From: Brachynemurus nebulosus
Lineage: Eukaryota > Arthropoda > Insecta > Neuroptera > Myrmeleontidae
Reading direction: 5' to 3'
DNA: 64,000 nt
Assembly (NCBI GenBank): GCA_035578155.1
Contig: JAPWDM010000045.1
Span: forward strand, 797,001 to 861,000
Positions 45,806 to 56,869 of the stretch are shown piece by piece (position 1 is the stretch's first letter; each line of letters opens with the position of its first letter). The position numbers and the translations under genes are program-made. A model generated the notes under the pieces. The model was given only the letters and a program-made list of their open reading frames with translations. It did no database searches and had not been told where the DNA came from.

Positions 45806-48800
45806 ATGGCGATGAAGTTGGATACAAAAATTTCTGTTGATAAACTAACGGGTCAAGAAAATTGGGTTTCCTGGAAGTTTGATGTGGATTTGCAGTTTAC
45901 CATTTATAAAGTCAGACGTATATTGACAGGAGAGTGGGCACGACCTTTGGAGTTGGCTGGAGCTGCATCTGTGGATGCGAAGGCAGCTTATGAAAAACAA
46001 TTAAATGATTTTGATGAAGCAGATAGTATTGTGCGATACATAATTGGAAGTAGTGTAAGTAGTGATGTAAAGCAACACATACTTACTTGTCAGTCAGGCA
46101 AGGAAATGTGGGACCGGTTACATTCAATTTTCGAGCAGAAAAGTGAGAGAAGACTGGATTTGCTTTATAGTCAATTATTTGGTTATACTAAAGACTCCAA
46201 TGATACGATCGCAGTTCATGTATCTAAATTGCAGAAAATTTGGCAAGATCTTCAGGATGAACTCAAAATAGAAAATGTAAACCTACCGAATTCAATGTTG
46301 TTAAATAGGGTGTTAAACACATTACCAACAGAATACCTAGAATTTAAGAATGCATGGGAGTCCACAATGAAAGAAGAAAGAAACTTGACAAGGCTCACTG
46401 AAAGACTTACGTTACATGAGCAGCGTCTTCATGAGGTACGTGGTGGAAGTGATACTCAGAAAATGGTACTTGTTTCAAAAACTACTGCAAAAGTACAAAA
46501 AACCGCTATTTGTGAAAAAACACGCTCAAATGAGTTTTCTCAGGAAAGAAAGCAAAAGGGGTTTCGCTGTTACTTGTGTAAACAAATAGGCCATTTGAAA
46601 AGAAGCTGTCCAGTTAAAAATAGAGGGGAAAAAGGGAATTTTACGAAGAGGCAGTGTTTTATCAATGTGGTCGGTGATCAAATTGTAAATGAGTGGTATA
46701 TTGACTCTGGTGCTACTCATCACATTGTTTGTACTTCTGAATACTTTACTTCGTATGATAAATTCCAGCAACCTCAAGGAATAAAACTAGGTGATGGTAG
46801 TGTGATATTTGCCTATGGTGAAGGTGACATTGATGTACAAATGTTTGTAAAAGAACAATAGTTAAACAGTACGTTAACTAGAGTGTGGTTTGTTCCCAAA
46901 AGCAAACAGAATCTATTTTCTTCTGGATCTGCTTTAGCTAAAGGTCTTACTGAAGTGGCTGATAAAGATATTAGAGAATTCAGGAATGCTGATGGTGAAA
47001 CTGTTGCTGTTGGAATTCGTCAAGCAAATGGAATTTACAGATTGCAAATGCGAGTGATCAAGGAACCAGCAATGTATGTAGCAGAAGACACCTCATCTCT
47101 TCAGATATGGCACGAGAGGTTAGGTCATCAAGACAAGAGGCACGTGCTCAAATTGTTAAGAAGTAAAGGAGTTGTAGTCAATGGGTCTCCTGATGAACTA
47201 TGTGATGCCTGTGTTTATGGTAAGATGCATCGTTTGAAGTTTGGAACCAGAAAAGAACGTGGTATCAAAGCAGGGGAGTTGGTTTCAGCAGACTTGTGCG
47301 GTCCTATGCCGGTAGCGTCCAAAGGTGGAGCGAGGTATTACCTCCTGATCAAAGATGATTTCACAAAATTTCGAGTTGTTTATTTCCTCAAGCAAAAGAG
47401 TGAAGTGGCAGAGAAACTGGAAATGTATCTTGCTGAAGTTAAAACCAAGCAACATCCTGTAGAAGAGTTTCTTACTGATGGTGGGACGGAGTTCGTAAAT
47501 TCTGAAACGGCTAGAATTTTCAGAAAATTTGGTGTTCATCATCGAATAACTATGGCATATACACCTCAACAAAATGGCGGCTTGGAAAGAGACAATCGTA
47601 CTGTTTGTGAGGCGGCCAGGACTATGCTTCATGGGGCCAATATGGAGGAGTCATTATGGGCTGAAGCTGTAAATACGGCAGTTTACGTGTTAAATCGTAC
47701 GGGGCCCACACCAGAAGGAAAAACACCGTACGAATTATGGTATGGGAAAGAAGCTGTCTTTAATCATTTTAAAGTTTTTGGAACTGAATGCTATGTACAT
47801 ATACCAAAAGAGAAAAGGAAGAAATTTGACAAAAAGGCAATTAATGGTTTTCTTATGGGTTACTGTGAAAACAAAGATGGCTACCGTGTGTATGTTCCAA
47901 GTAAAAATGAAGTCATCTTGAGCCGAGATGTCATTTTTAAGGAAGCTGTAATTCTAAATGTACCTGAAATGCGCCAAAAGCAATCAGAAGATGTTGAAAA
48001 ACCGAAATTTGATGTGCTGGAAGAAGAACAACAATATAATTCTAATTCTGAGACTGAAGAAGCAACGGATCAAAACAACAAAGATGTCGAAACCGTAGAT
48101 GAAAATGAAATTTCTGGTTACAATCTACGAAAAAGAAGTGAAATACACTGGCCAGGAAGATTAGATGATTTTGTGATGTTGGCTGTACATGATGAGCCAG
48201 ATACATACAATGAGGCAATTTCTTCTGAATACTCGGATGAGTGGCTGAAAGCCATGAGAGAAGAAATGGAGTCACTTAAAGAAAACAAAGTATGGGAGCT
48301 CGTGCATTTGCCAATAAATAAAAAACCTATCAAAAATAAATGGGTGTATAAAATTAAGATGTTACCAGATGGGCATATTGAACGTTTCAAAGCCAGACTA
48401 GTAATAAAAGGTTGTTCTCAGAAGAAAAACATTGATTATAATGATACTTTCAGTCCGGTCGTTCACTGGGATACAGTGAGAACAATGTTCAGTGTTGCTG
48501 TGAAAGAAAAATATGAAATATTGCAGTTTGATATTAAAACCGCATTCTTGTACGGGGAACTTGATGAAGAAATATACATGGTGCAACCAGAAGGGTTCGA
48601 TGATCGAACAGGACGTGTATGTAAATTGAAGAAAAGTCTTTATGGGCTTAAGCAAGCGCCAAGATGTTGGAACCAGAAATTCAAAGATTTTTTACTTCAG
48701 TGTGATCTACATCAAAGTGCTACAGATAACTGTATGTTTATCAACATAAAAAAGACATTAGTAATTTTATTATATGTAGATGATGGTTTAGTGTTTGCGA

Positions 48801-49747
48801 AGGACAAGGATGTTCAAAACTGTTTTGTGCAAAATCTCAAAGAAAATTTTTCTGTGACTGTGAATAAAGGAAGTTATTTCTTGGGTGTTGAAATCAAGAA
48901 AATGGAAAATAACTCTATTTTTCTAACACAGGAAGCATACGCGCGAAAAGTTGTGAATCGGTATAATATGCAAGACAGTCATCCTGTGTCTACACCAATG
49001 GAACGTGGCACAATGGATGGACATCAGGAAGAAATAAAGGAGCAAGTTCCATACAGAGAAGCAGTCGGAAGTCTTCTTTATTTAAGTATCATAACGCGTC
49101 CTGACATTGCATTTGTAGTAAATAAGTTGTCGCAGGTGCTTGATCGACCTGAAGCAAAACACTGGAAGCTGGTGAAACGAGTTCTACGTTACATTAACGG
49201 AACTAAAAATTACGGAATACAGTACTGGGGAAAGTGTCATGAAGAAGGTGTACAGGCTTATAGTGATGCGGATTACGCGAATGATCCAGAAACGAGAAAA
49301 TCGACATCTGGAGTGGTGCTTATTCTGAACGGAGGAGCTATTTCCTGGTGCAGTAAACGTCAAACTTGTGTTGCACTGTCAACAACAGAAGCTGAATTCA
49401 TTGCAGCAAGTATTTGTGCTCAGACACTGGTGTGGATTAGAAGACTTTTATGTGATGTTGGTTTTAAGATATCTACACCGATTCAATTTGTAGACAATGA
49501 ATCGGCGGTTCGTCTTATCAAGAATCCAGAGTATCATGCTCGAACCAAGCATATAGATGTGCGGTACAAATTCGTCCAAGAACAGTTTAGAAACGGGATT
49601 ATGAATGTAAAAAGGATTGCCAGCCAGGACCAGGCAGCTGATATTCTTACAAAACCACTAACGAAAAAATGTTTTCAGAATCTCAGATACAAACTAGGTG
49701 TTTGTGAACCTGCTGCTTGTTCAGGGAAAGTGTTAAATATATTTTGA
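45806..49747 (+). pseudogene. Copia gag-pol polyprotein with one in-frame stop
   Basis: Both open segments (45806-46861 and 46883-49747) are in the same frame, separated only by a TAG at 46859-46861. Order: Gag (UBN2/DUF-type, starting MAMKLDTKISVDKLTGQENW); zinc knuckle CYLCKQIGHLKRSC; protease WYIDSGATHHIVC; GAG-pre-integrase HERLGH...CDACVYGKMH; integrase core with Asp in SADLCGPM, Asp in FLTDGGTEF and Glu in GLERDNR; RT with FDIKTAFLYGELDEEIYM, SLYGLKQAPRCW and LLYVDDGL; RNase H with YSDADYAND, STTEAEFIA and TKHIDVRYKF. The stop falls inside the protease region after the DSG active site, so it is not a gag/pol boundary. It should block everything downstream unless read through. The final TGA lies 17 nt inside the 3' LTR. 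Confidence 0.93.
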
Positions 49748-49966
49748 ATCTAGTTTGTTATAATAAAAATGTATTTTGAATATAGCGGTAACTATATATT
49801 TATATTTAAATTGAACAAGCAGTAAGGTGCTGCCATCAACTAAAAATTGATGAACCTATCGTTGTTGTTTACAGTTTTGTTTTTCTAATAATAACAGATT
49901 TTGTTTTATCAAATAAAGGATACAAGTTCATTTTAGGCTTCGCTATTTTATTTATTTAATTCAATA
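49731..49966 (+). repeat. Copia 3' LTR
   Basis: 236 bp, same sequence as the 5' LTR. It also encodes the last codons of pol (VLNIF, stop). Confidence 0.95.
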
Positions 49967-49971
49967 ATTAG

Positions 49972-51818
49972 TTACTTATATTTAAAACATAACCACATAT
50001 AAACACGTGTGATTTTGTTTACAAAATTAACCTGTCACGGAAAAAAAAATTCTACAGAACTGAAATTTCAGACCTGTAATACCTTTTGAAATCGCCTGTA
50101 TTATAGTTTATAAATTCGAACAGAGATGACACTGGCTGTACTGAAAACAAAATACATATTTGTATGATCAAAATATCCTTTTGAATTAAGATAAATCGGA
50201 TAAAAAGAGATGTATATATACACATGTTTATAAACAACAGAAAAAGAGAAAAGAATATTGAAGCATTCTATAAATTATACATAAATATCCATTTGATATG
50301 ATAACCATGGGTGTCAATATTTTTTTTTCATTTACTTTACGTCCGATAATTAAAAAAATGCTTTTAAAATAACAAAAAGACGAATGAATGTAAAAATTAA
50401 TGAATGTGAGTTAAATTATTAAATAAATAGCAGTAAATTCGAATATATTACTGGTTTAAATATGTTTTTTTATTACTATAAATAAACAGCCTTTACTGCA
50501 TGGAAGCGGGAGCTTATGTCATCAGGATAAAAAAAATATTCGTGAAGTGCGAGTTGACAGAGGACTATTCTGAGTAAAGTGCGGCGACATAAGAATTTCG
50601 TAGATAGATGTTCTACGAAATCCTAAAAATCAGTAAAGTATCCTCCACTACCCTCAAAATTTATCGAACGAGCTCACGTTGGCGATAAATTTTGAGAGCA
50701 ATCTATATTATGTCATGGTTGTAATGAAAATTTAGTAAAGTCGACCGAATAGTTCCGAAGTTAGTGTGAGGACAGACCGTGGCGGGCGCCCGGAACGGTA
50801 ATTAAGAAATTATATTGCATATTTGACATATAAGAGCTAAAACGTGACAAGCTAAGCAAAACACGTAGGTATTACATTTCCTTTGTTGAAATTTAAATCC
50901 ACTTGGCTTTATGTTCAGAAATTATTACCTATTTGAATGTTTGGGTATAAGTCAAGTAGTACAATATGTATAATTATATGACGTCCACTTAACCCGCAAG
51001 ATAACCGTCTTGGTCTGACCGGTCCTTTATACGTATTGGAACGTCTTACATCTAGAAACCAACCCGCATAATTTCAGTAAATTTTATCAAAATGGATCGA
51101 ATGGTTACGTAGTTAGACGCGTTGGACGGTTTTTCATATACAGACGATCAGACAGACAGACACTGAATCAAATGAAAATTCTGAAACACGAAGTGTAAAC
51201 GGAAAATTTTATTCTAAAAGGAAAAATTGTTCACTTTAGGAAAGTGATTATACCTACTAATTTCAATGCTTCTGCTACCTTATGATAAACTTAGAAGCAA
51301 AATATTTATTCAGGTAAAAAAGCTGTTTTTGTTCTGATAGGTAGATATTAGGGAAATAAGAACTGATTACTGGAAGATAAGCTAAATTTTAATTTTTGTA
51401 TCACCTAGTTTAAATAAGTGATATGATTTCATACGTTTAGTTAATTTTGGACCGTTGCAGTTTTCAAATTATACCTATATACAATTATTTGGTGTTTCAA
51501 GTTTACCTTTAATAGGTGAAAACATAAGAATTTTTGTAACTCAAAAAGATATTGAAGACCACTGAAGACTATTCATAACCGTAGAAAAAATCAAATCCTA
51601 AAGATAAGTGAACAAAAATGGCTATAAAGATTGCTATTTACACGTCCAGTCGTAATGCACAATCTTTCACATCTTCAAACAACGTTTCGATATTATTTTA
51701 CCTCTTATAAAATAAAGTTAAAGATCGACAATTAATTTATACAGAGAAAATAGTTTAGAGTTTTGTAAATTTAATTATTTATTTATTTTTTTTTATTTCA
51801 TTTTAAATTATAATCTTA
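49972..51818. other. Intergenic DNA with a LINE-tail-like patch, no gene seen
   Basis: No exon recognised. About 51000-51185 (AATTTCAGTAAATTTTATCA, ATGGATCGAATGGTTACGTA, then CAGACAGACAGACACTGAA) is the style of an RTE-like LINE 3' tail. A GTGGCGGGCGCCCGGAA GC patch at about 50778 stands out in composition. Confidence 0.4.
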
Positions 51819-53750
51819 TTAATTTTTGGTTGAGGCTTCGGCAATTATATTTGAAAATTCTTGGACACCTTCTTTTGCTCTTTTCTCTATATTTTGTATA
51901 GTTGTATCGATTAAATGTTTTACTTCATCTGTAAAATATTTATAATTTTAATAAATTTTGTATCTAAAAAGAAAACGTTAAATTTTATATGTTTAATAAT
52001 TATTTAATTAGTTGTGTCCTTACGATTTTATCCACGTTGAATTAGCGCGAAAAATTAACGTGAAAAATTTTGGAAAGTGTTGCTCTTTTGTCAAGAGATT
52101 TTATTTCAGTCAAAAATAGATTATGGAAATGATTTTGAAAAGAGTATTTTAGAACTTAAGTGACTATTTTCTAATGTTCGAATTGAAGTCTTTCCTTACG
52201 GGAGTTGAGAAACCTAAAAAAACTGCTAGATACAAATATATGTTTCTTAATTGTTACTTTCGCATTCTAATTAAAAAAAAAAATTAGGTGTTTTAACACT
52301 TTTCTTGGAAATATGAAATACGTTCCTTGGGTAAGAAAAGTGTTTTTGATGATTCAGATAATCCAAAACTAGGCGCAAATTAATGAAAGTTAAAAGAAAA
52401 ATGGGCACGTTTTTCATTCTTGTTATATTGTAACATCTACTTAATAAATTTCTAACACTGACTGACTGACTGACTGACAGACAACGCACAGCCTAAACCG
52501 TTGAGTTTAGAAGAATTAAGATTTGCATAGGAGTTCCCTATGTAACGTAGATGAGCACTAGGAAAGGATTTTTGAAAATTCGTCCCCGAAGTGGGGGCGG
52601 GGACGAAAATAGGTGATGAAAATTTGTATGTAAATTCGTTATTTTTGAAGTTAGTGGTATATAAAAATATATTACTATGGCTACTAAAATAATTAATATT
52701 ATCTTATTTAATGATTCTTTAACTTTGACTGACAGACAACGCACAGCCTCAACTGTTGAGTTTAGAAGGACGAAATTAAGCACAGGAGTTATAAAAATTG
52801 AGGTTTAGGCTTCTATTTATAAATAAAAGTCAGTTGTTTCTGGAAATTTATTCGCTAAGGCGTTAAAACAGAAAATGAAATTTCATATGGTAAGTTCATC
52901 ATTTTTGAAGTTATAAACGTGGATATTGATTTAGGCTTTTGAAAAACATTAAAAGTGAGCAGAAAGTGAGCCCATCGGGCATACGGCTAGTAAATTTAAT
53001 AAAATATAACGAACAGTGAGGGCGCTGTGGAAGAAATTAGTAATATTTTTAAACATTTTTCACAACATTTTTATTAGGTACTTAAAAAATTTTATAACCT
53101 AACTTTTAAAATTCTCATTATTTAATATTTTCGTCAGCAAAGTCAAAATTTGCACTTAAAAATATCTAATTTATATACTTGATTGTAAATACAATAATAA
53201 TTGCCAAAAAAACCTGCCTTTTATCCAAGATTTGCTCACCGATACATTACAAAATTATAGAAAATAGAAGACTAAGGGAAAATGTTAAAATTTTACTAAG
53301 TATTTCCTGCCAAATAAATAAGTGAGTACATTTTCATCGAAAACTTAAGCGTCTCACCCTCTATTGTAACTTGATTTTTAATTTTATTGTATTATAATTA
53401 CCAAATCGTGGATCATCCTTTATATTTTCATACAAATCATTGCTTTTCGATGCAAACGTTGTCAGAGCAGATCCAAGATCCGCAACAATACCTTCTAAAT
53501 TAGATTTTTTTATTTCATTTGCAAATTGTCCAGATACTTTAGTTAGGTAATTTGAATATTCTTCATAATAATTTTTATATTCAGATTTTTTGAATTTCTT
53601 AAGGTTTTTTTGCAATGTTACAATTTCACGTGATATTTCTTTACACATTTTATCGGTAATTTTCCTTAATTTTTTTTCATTGGCCTTTAACACTTCTTTT
53701 AAACCCTGAAGGGTTGACTGTACACTTTCAAATAAAGCATCCATACCGAC
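51819..53750 (-). CDS. Apolipophorin-III-like helical protein (5' end uncertain)
   Basis: Exons 53750-53402 and 51928-51819 join in phase 1 (G|AT gives Asp). The second ends TAA and gives about 150 aa from the ATG at 53744. A good acceptor (CAATTTTAG) precedes GTC-GGT-ATG, so a further 5' exon (signal peptide or 5' UTR) is expected; none with a hydrophobic leader was seen up to 55390. The protein is a set of amphipathic helices: FESVQSTLQGLKEVLKANEK, SREIVTLQKNLKKFKKSEYK, VADLGSALTTFASKSNDLY, then DEVKHLIDTTIQNIEKRAKE and EFSNIIAEAS. The C-terminal EFSN..E motif resembles EFSNYLLEQAK in the neighbouring apolipophorin-like protein. Function inferred: exchangeable lipid-binding protein if secreted. 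The intron holds a Helitron-like element. Confidence 0.68.
52436..52990 (+). mobile_element. Helitron-like nonautonomous element in the intron
   Basis: Preceded by A, begins TCTACTTAATAAATTTC, ends GCCCATCGGGCATACGGCTAG followed by T. The GCCC-ATC-GGGC hairpin a few bases before CTAG is the Helitron 3' signature. Inside, a roughly 253-bp unit repeats (GACAGACAACGCACAGCC at 52479 and 52732; ATTTTTGAAGTTA at 52642 and 52900). No Rep/helicase. Confidence 0.65.
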
Positions 53751-53759
53751 CTAAAATTG

Positions 53760-55391
53760 TAAAAAATACCATCAACAACAAAAAATTTGAATTTTATTTA
53801 AAGATTTGTTGAATATAGTCATATTTATTCCACCATTATTAAATAATAATTAAACTGTGAATAGAACTAAAAAATTAAAATATTATGCAAAATTTTTGGT
53901 TACATCAAATGTTTACTAATCATTCTAAATTTATATTTTATTTTAAAAATGAATAAATAAATATGAGCGAAGCTTACTTTACTTGTTTTGTTACTAATAA
54001 CTGAATTTTTATAATAGTCGGATTTTTATTAGATATTCATTAAAGAGTTTCAAGATCTTGTCTGTGCCATTTAATAATTATTTTCATAATAATTTATATT
54101 CTGAAAAGAAGGTATACCTCATTTCAGATACAACTGATCATGAGTTTTCGTTAAAAAATTAAATAATTCTTATATTCGAAACAAATCAATCTTCTATTCT
54201 TTTCTAGAAACAAACTGAAAATTTAAAATTTACGTAAATGCAATAATGAAAGAGATAAAGCCAAGAAAACGGAAATTATTTAAATTCAAAGTGACGAAGC
54301 ATGGTTTAACTGAAATGAACTATACATATTTTTCTTTAAATAGATAGAACTTTTGATCTGTGACGTCAAGAATAACAGGTGATTTTTGGTTTGTTGTACT
54401 GGGCCGTTATGTTCAGTAAAAGGCAATTATGATGCAAATAGATTAACGAGCTTATAAATTTCCAAAATTTATAAAACTGTATTAAGATTTATTAAAAGAA
54501 AAATTATAAATAGCCGCATTATTTCAAAAAATAATCCGGTGAATTTGTCTCCACAAGCCGTAATTTCAGGGTTGTGGAGAGAAATGGCGGGCCCAGGGAC
54601 TAAATCCATTTAAAAAAGATTTTTCCCCCCAAAATGTATCGAGCAAAAAAAACTTCTTTTTATTTTTTTTCAGGCTTTTTCCCGACGACTACGGGTCCCC
54701 TTTTTCAAACCGCGCCCCGGGGCTAGAATCTCAGTTATCCCACCTTCTCGCTGATCCTGTGTAATTTCATGCCACCAGATTAATTTTCTTTGGGATATGC
54801 AGGGCTTCTAGCTTAAGCTAATAAATCAGAAACAATTGACGCTTTGAAATTTGGCAACAACTCGTGTTGTTGTCGAAATAAGACTTCAGTTTATAATAGA
54901 ATAAAGGAAGATTTTGTAAGAATCACATAGCCGAGATCACTTAACAGATTTCGACAAGTGAAGTGTCTATAAATAGAGGATGATCTCGAAGGTGGTCCGA
55001 ATTTTGAAATTAGGTTTCATTCCTGTGTTACATTCAAAGTTATTTTTTGTACAGAAATTAATCGAAAAGTAAAACTATTTATTCGTTATTATAGAAACGA
55101 GTAAGGAACTGATATTAGATAACTGTAAAATGAGAGGTAAAATAGAGAAAATGATTATATTTTTTTGTGGAATTCAAGAGGATCACTTGAAGTTATCAAA
55201 TGAGTTACTAGCTATTCCGTAATGTAGTTTGAAATTGGTCTGACAGAATTGAATTTATAGAGGTAGTTGTGCCCATAAAGAAAATTTAATGATTTAGAAA
55301 TTTTAATTTAATATATTAAGAAAAAAATAAACTTAAACAGTACGGTAAATACAAAACACAAAATTTTTAAAACTTTAAATACAGAGTCTTA
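53760..55391. other. Intergenic spacer between the two 3' genes
   Basis: No coding exon recognised. A GC-rich block at about 54565-54730 (GGCGGGCCCAGGGACT, CGACGACTACGGGTCCCC, CGCGCCCCGGGGC) is repeat-like and related in style to 1505-1715. Confidence 0.4.
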
Positions 55392-56705
55392 TTAATCTTT
55401 TTTGGGTGTTAATGCAGTTTTAGCTTGCTCGAGCAGGTAGTTTGAGAATTCTTGTAATTTCTTGGTAGCATCTTGCATTTCAGGGTTCTTTTGTATCTCT
55501 TCAATTCTTCTTTGCACGTCGCTGCCCAATTGTCCAAAGGTGTCGCTCATTTTCTTGATTACTTCATCGGTCATTCTCACAGTATCTTCGTGCACCTTTT
55601 CAGCACCTTGAACTAATTGTGGTTCTTTCTTTCTAAGGTCCTCTTTCCATTCATGTATTTTTTGGTTTATTTGGCCCATTACTTCTTGGACTTTAGCTTG
55701 TAATCCACTTTTTTCGGCATTCTCTTGGATTACTTTCTTTGTACTTTCAAATTGTTCAGCAATATCATGGACGACCTTGCTGAGTTTTGAAGAAATTTCT
55801 TCGATGTTGATCATATTTTGGTTTTGAGCATCGACATCACGAACATGTCGGGCCTGTAATTAAAAATAAATAATAAAATTTAACTAACTAATGATAATGC
55901 TTTGTGTTTAAACTAATTCACATGTTTCATGTTAGTTATGAATTTAATGTGAACAAATATAATTTTACAGTGTTTCGGTAAGTAGCAACGATAGAAATAT
56001 TATGATTAATAAATGTTTTTGTAGTATTAACGTGATTATTAAATACGGTGACTCAATAAAAGTAAAATTAATTAAAAGTTTTAATTTGATTTTAATATAT
56101 TATAAAAATTTAGAAATACCTAATAACGATTTTGAAAATTTCGGAAATAATTAGACTAACTAAACAATACCGGTTAAACAGTTTGTTGCAAAGTTTCAAA
56201 TCGATTGGTGAAAAAGCGAGTTAAACAAACAAAGTGTCACATTTTATTTATATTATATTCGTACAATTTTTACTATAAGAACTGAGACGACTGTTAATAT
56301 TCCCTATTAACTATAAACTTTTGTGTAAATTGCTTATTAAAAAAAAAGAGATGAATTGATACAGAACCGGCTTTTATTAATTCGAGTTTTTATATAGCAA
56401 AATCATTTTGGATTGCAGATTATAATGTAATTTAAATTTAATATAAACAATTAAATCTGGAAATTATGAAATTCTTTGAATAAATATGCATAACAACAGA
56501 TAATATAAAAAATATTTGGTGTTAAATTACACCGTTATGGGAAACTTTTTTAAAATACATGTGAGTATCAGTGTTTCGAATTTTATGATATGTTTTAATG
56601 ATACAATTTAGTAAAAGAATATGAAATTCGAAGAAAATGCAAAGATTGAAAAACATTTACCTGTGCAAGGCACACGAATGCTAAGACGAGAACGATGAAT
56701 TTCAT
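55392..56705 (-). CDS. Apolipophorin-III-like secreted protein, two exons, 168 aa
   Basis: Exon 1 56705-56661 encodes a signal peptide, MKFIVLVLAFVCLAQ. Exon 2 55853-55392 continues in phase 0 with ARHVRDVDAQNQNMINIEEI and ends LTPKKD-TAA. The mature chain is almost entirely charged amphipathic helix: SSKLSKVVHDIAEQFESTKK, then LQAKVQEVMGQINQKIHEWK, EDLRKKEPQLVQGAEKVHED, MSDTFGQLGSDVQRRIEEIQ and LQEFSNYLLEQAKTA. Length (about 150 mature), no Cys, an R-D near the mature N-terminus and the E.LRK..P.......V motif fit insect apolipophorin III, the hemolymph exchangeable apolipoprotein that stabilises lipophorin during lipid transport. Identity to known members looks modest, so '-like' is the safe name. 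It has a TATA box upstream and two related genes farther downstream on the same strand. Confidence 0.8.
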
Positions 56706-56791
56706 GTTGATTTGTGTTTTGTATTGTTATCGTATCACTGTTAATTTAATTACTAATAGGTAATCTGTTGCTAATATTCATTGGATGAGTT

Positions 56792-56800
56792 CTTTATATA
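56792..56800 (-). promoter_or_regulatory. TATA box of the apolipophorin-III-like gene
   Basis: TATATAAAG on the minus strand, about 90 bp upstream of the ATG. Transcription would start near 56765, leaving a 5' UTR of about 60 nt. Confidence 0.6.
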
Positions 56801-56869
56801 GGTTTTAGTAATCTACTGGCAGAAAATTACTGAATTTTTTTTAGGGGGTGATTATCGTCAATTATCATT

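Larger units (their letters stand above)
45422..49971 (+). mobile_element. Ty1/copia LTR retrotransposon, recent insertion
   Basis: Two 236-bp LTRs (45427-45662, 49731-49966) that read the same base for base by eye. 5-bp target duplication ATTAG (45422-45426, 49967-49971). Primer site GGTTATGGGCCCAG directly after the left LTR, complementary to the anticodon region of initiator tRNA-Met, the half-tRNA priming known from Drosophila copia. Short purine tract AGGGAAAG before the right LTR. Internal gag-pol in one frame, in Copia order (integrase before RT). Confidence 0.96.

Noticed and set aside
48042..48655. Minus-strand open frames inside the Copia region
   Set aside because: Antisense shadows of the pol frame.
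45806..49747. Treating the Copia TAG as a programmed gag-pol readthrough site
   Set aside because: The stop lies after the zinc knuckle and inside protease, not between gag and pol; a nonsense mutation or sequencing error is simpler.
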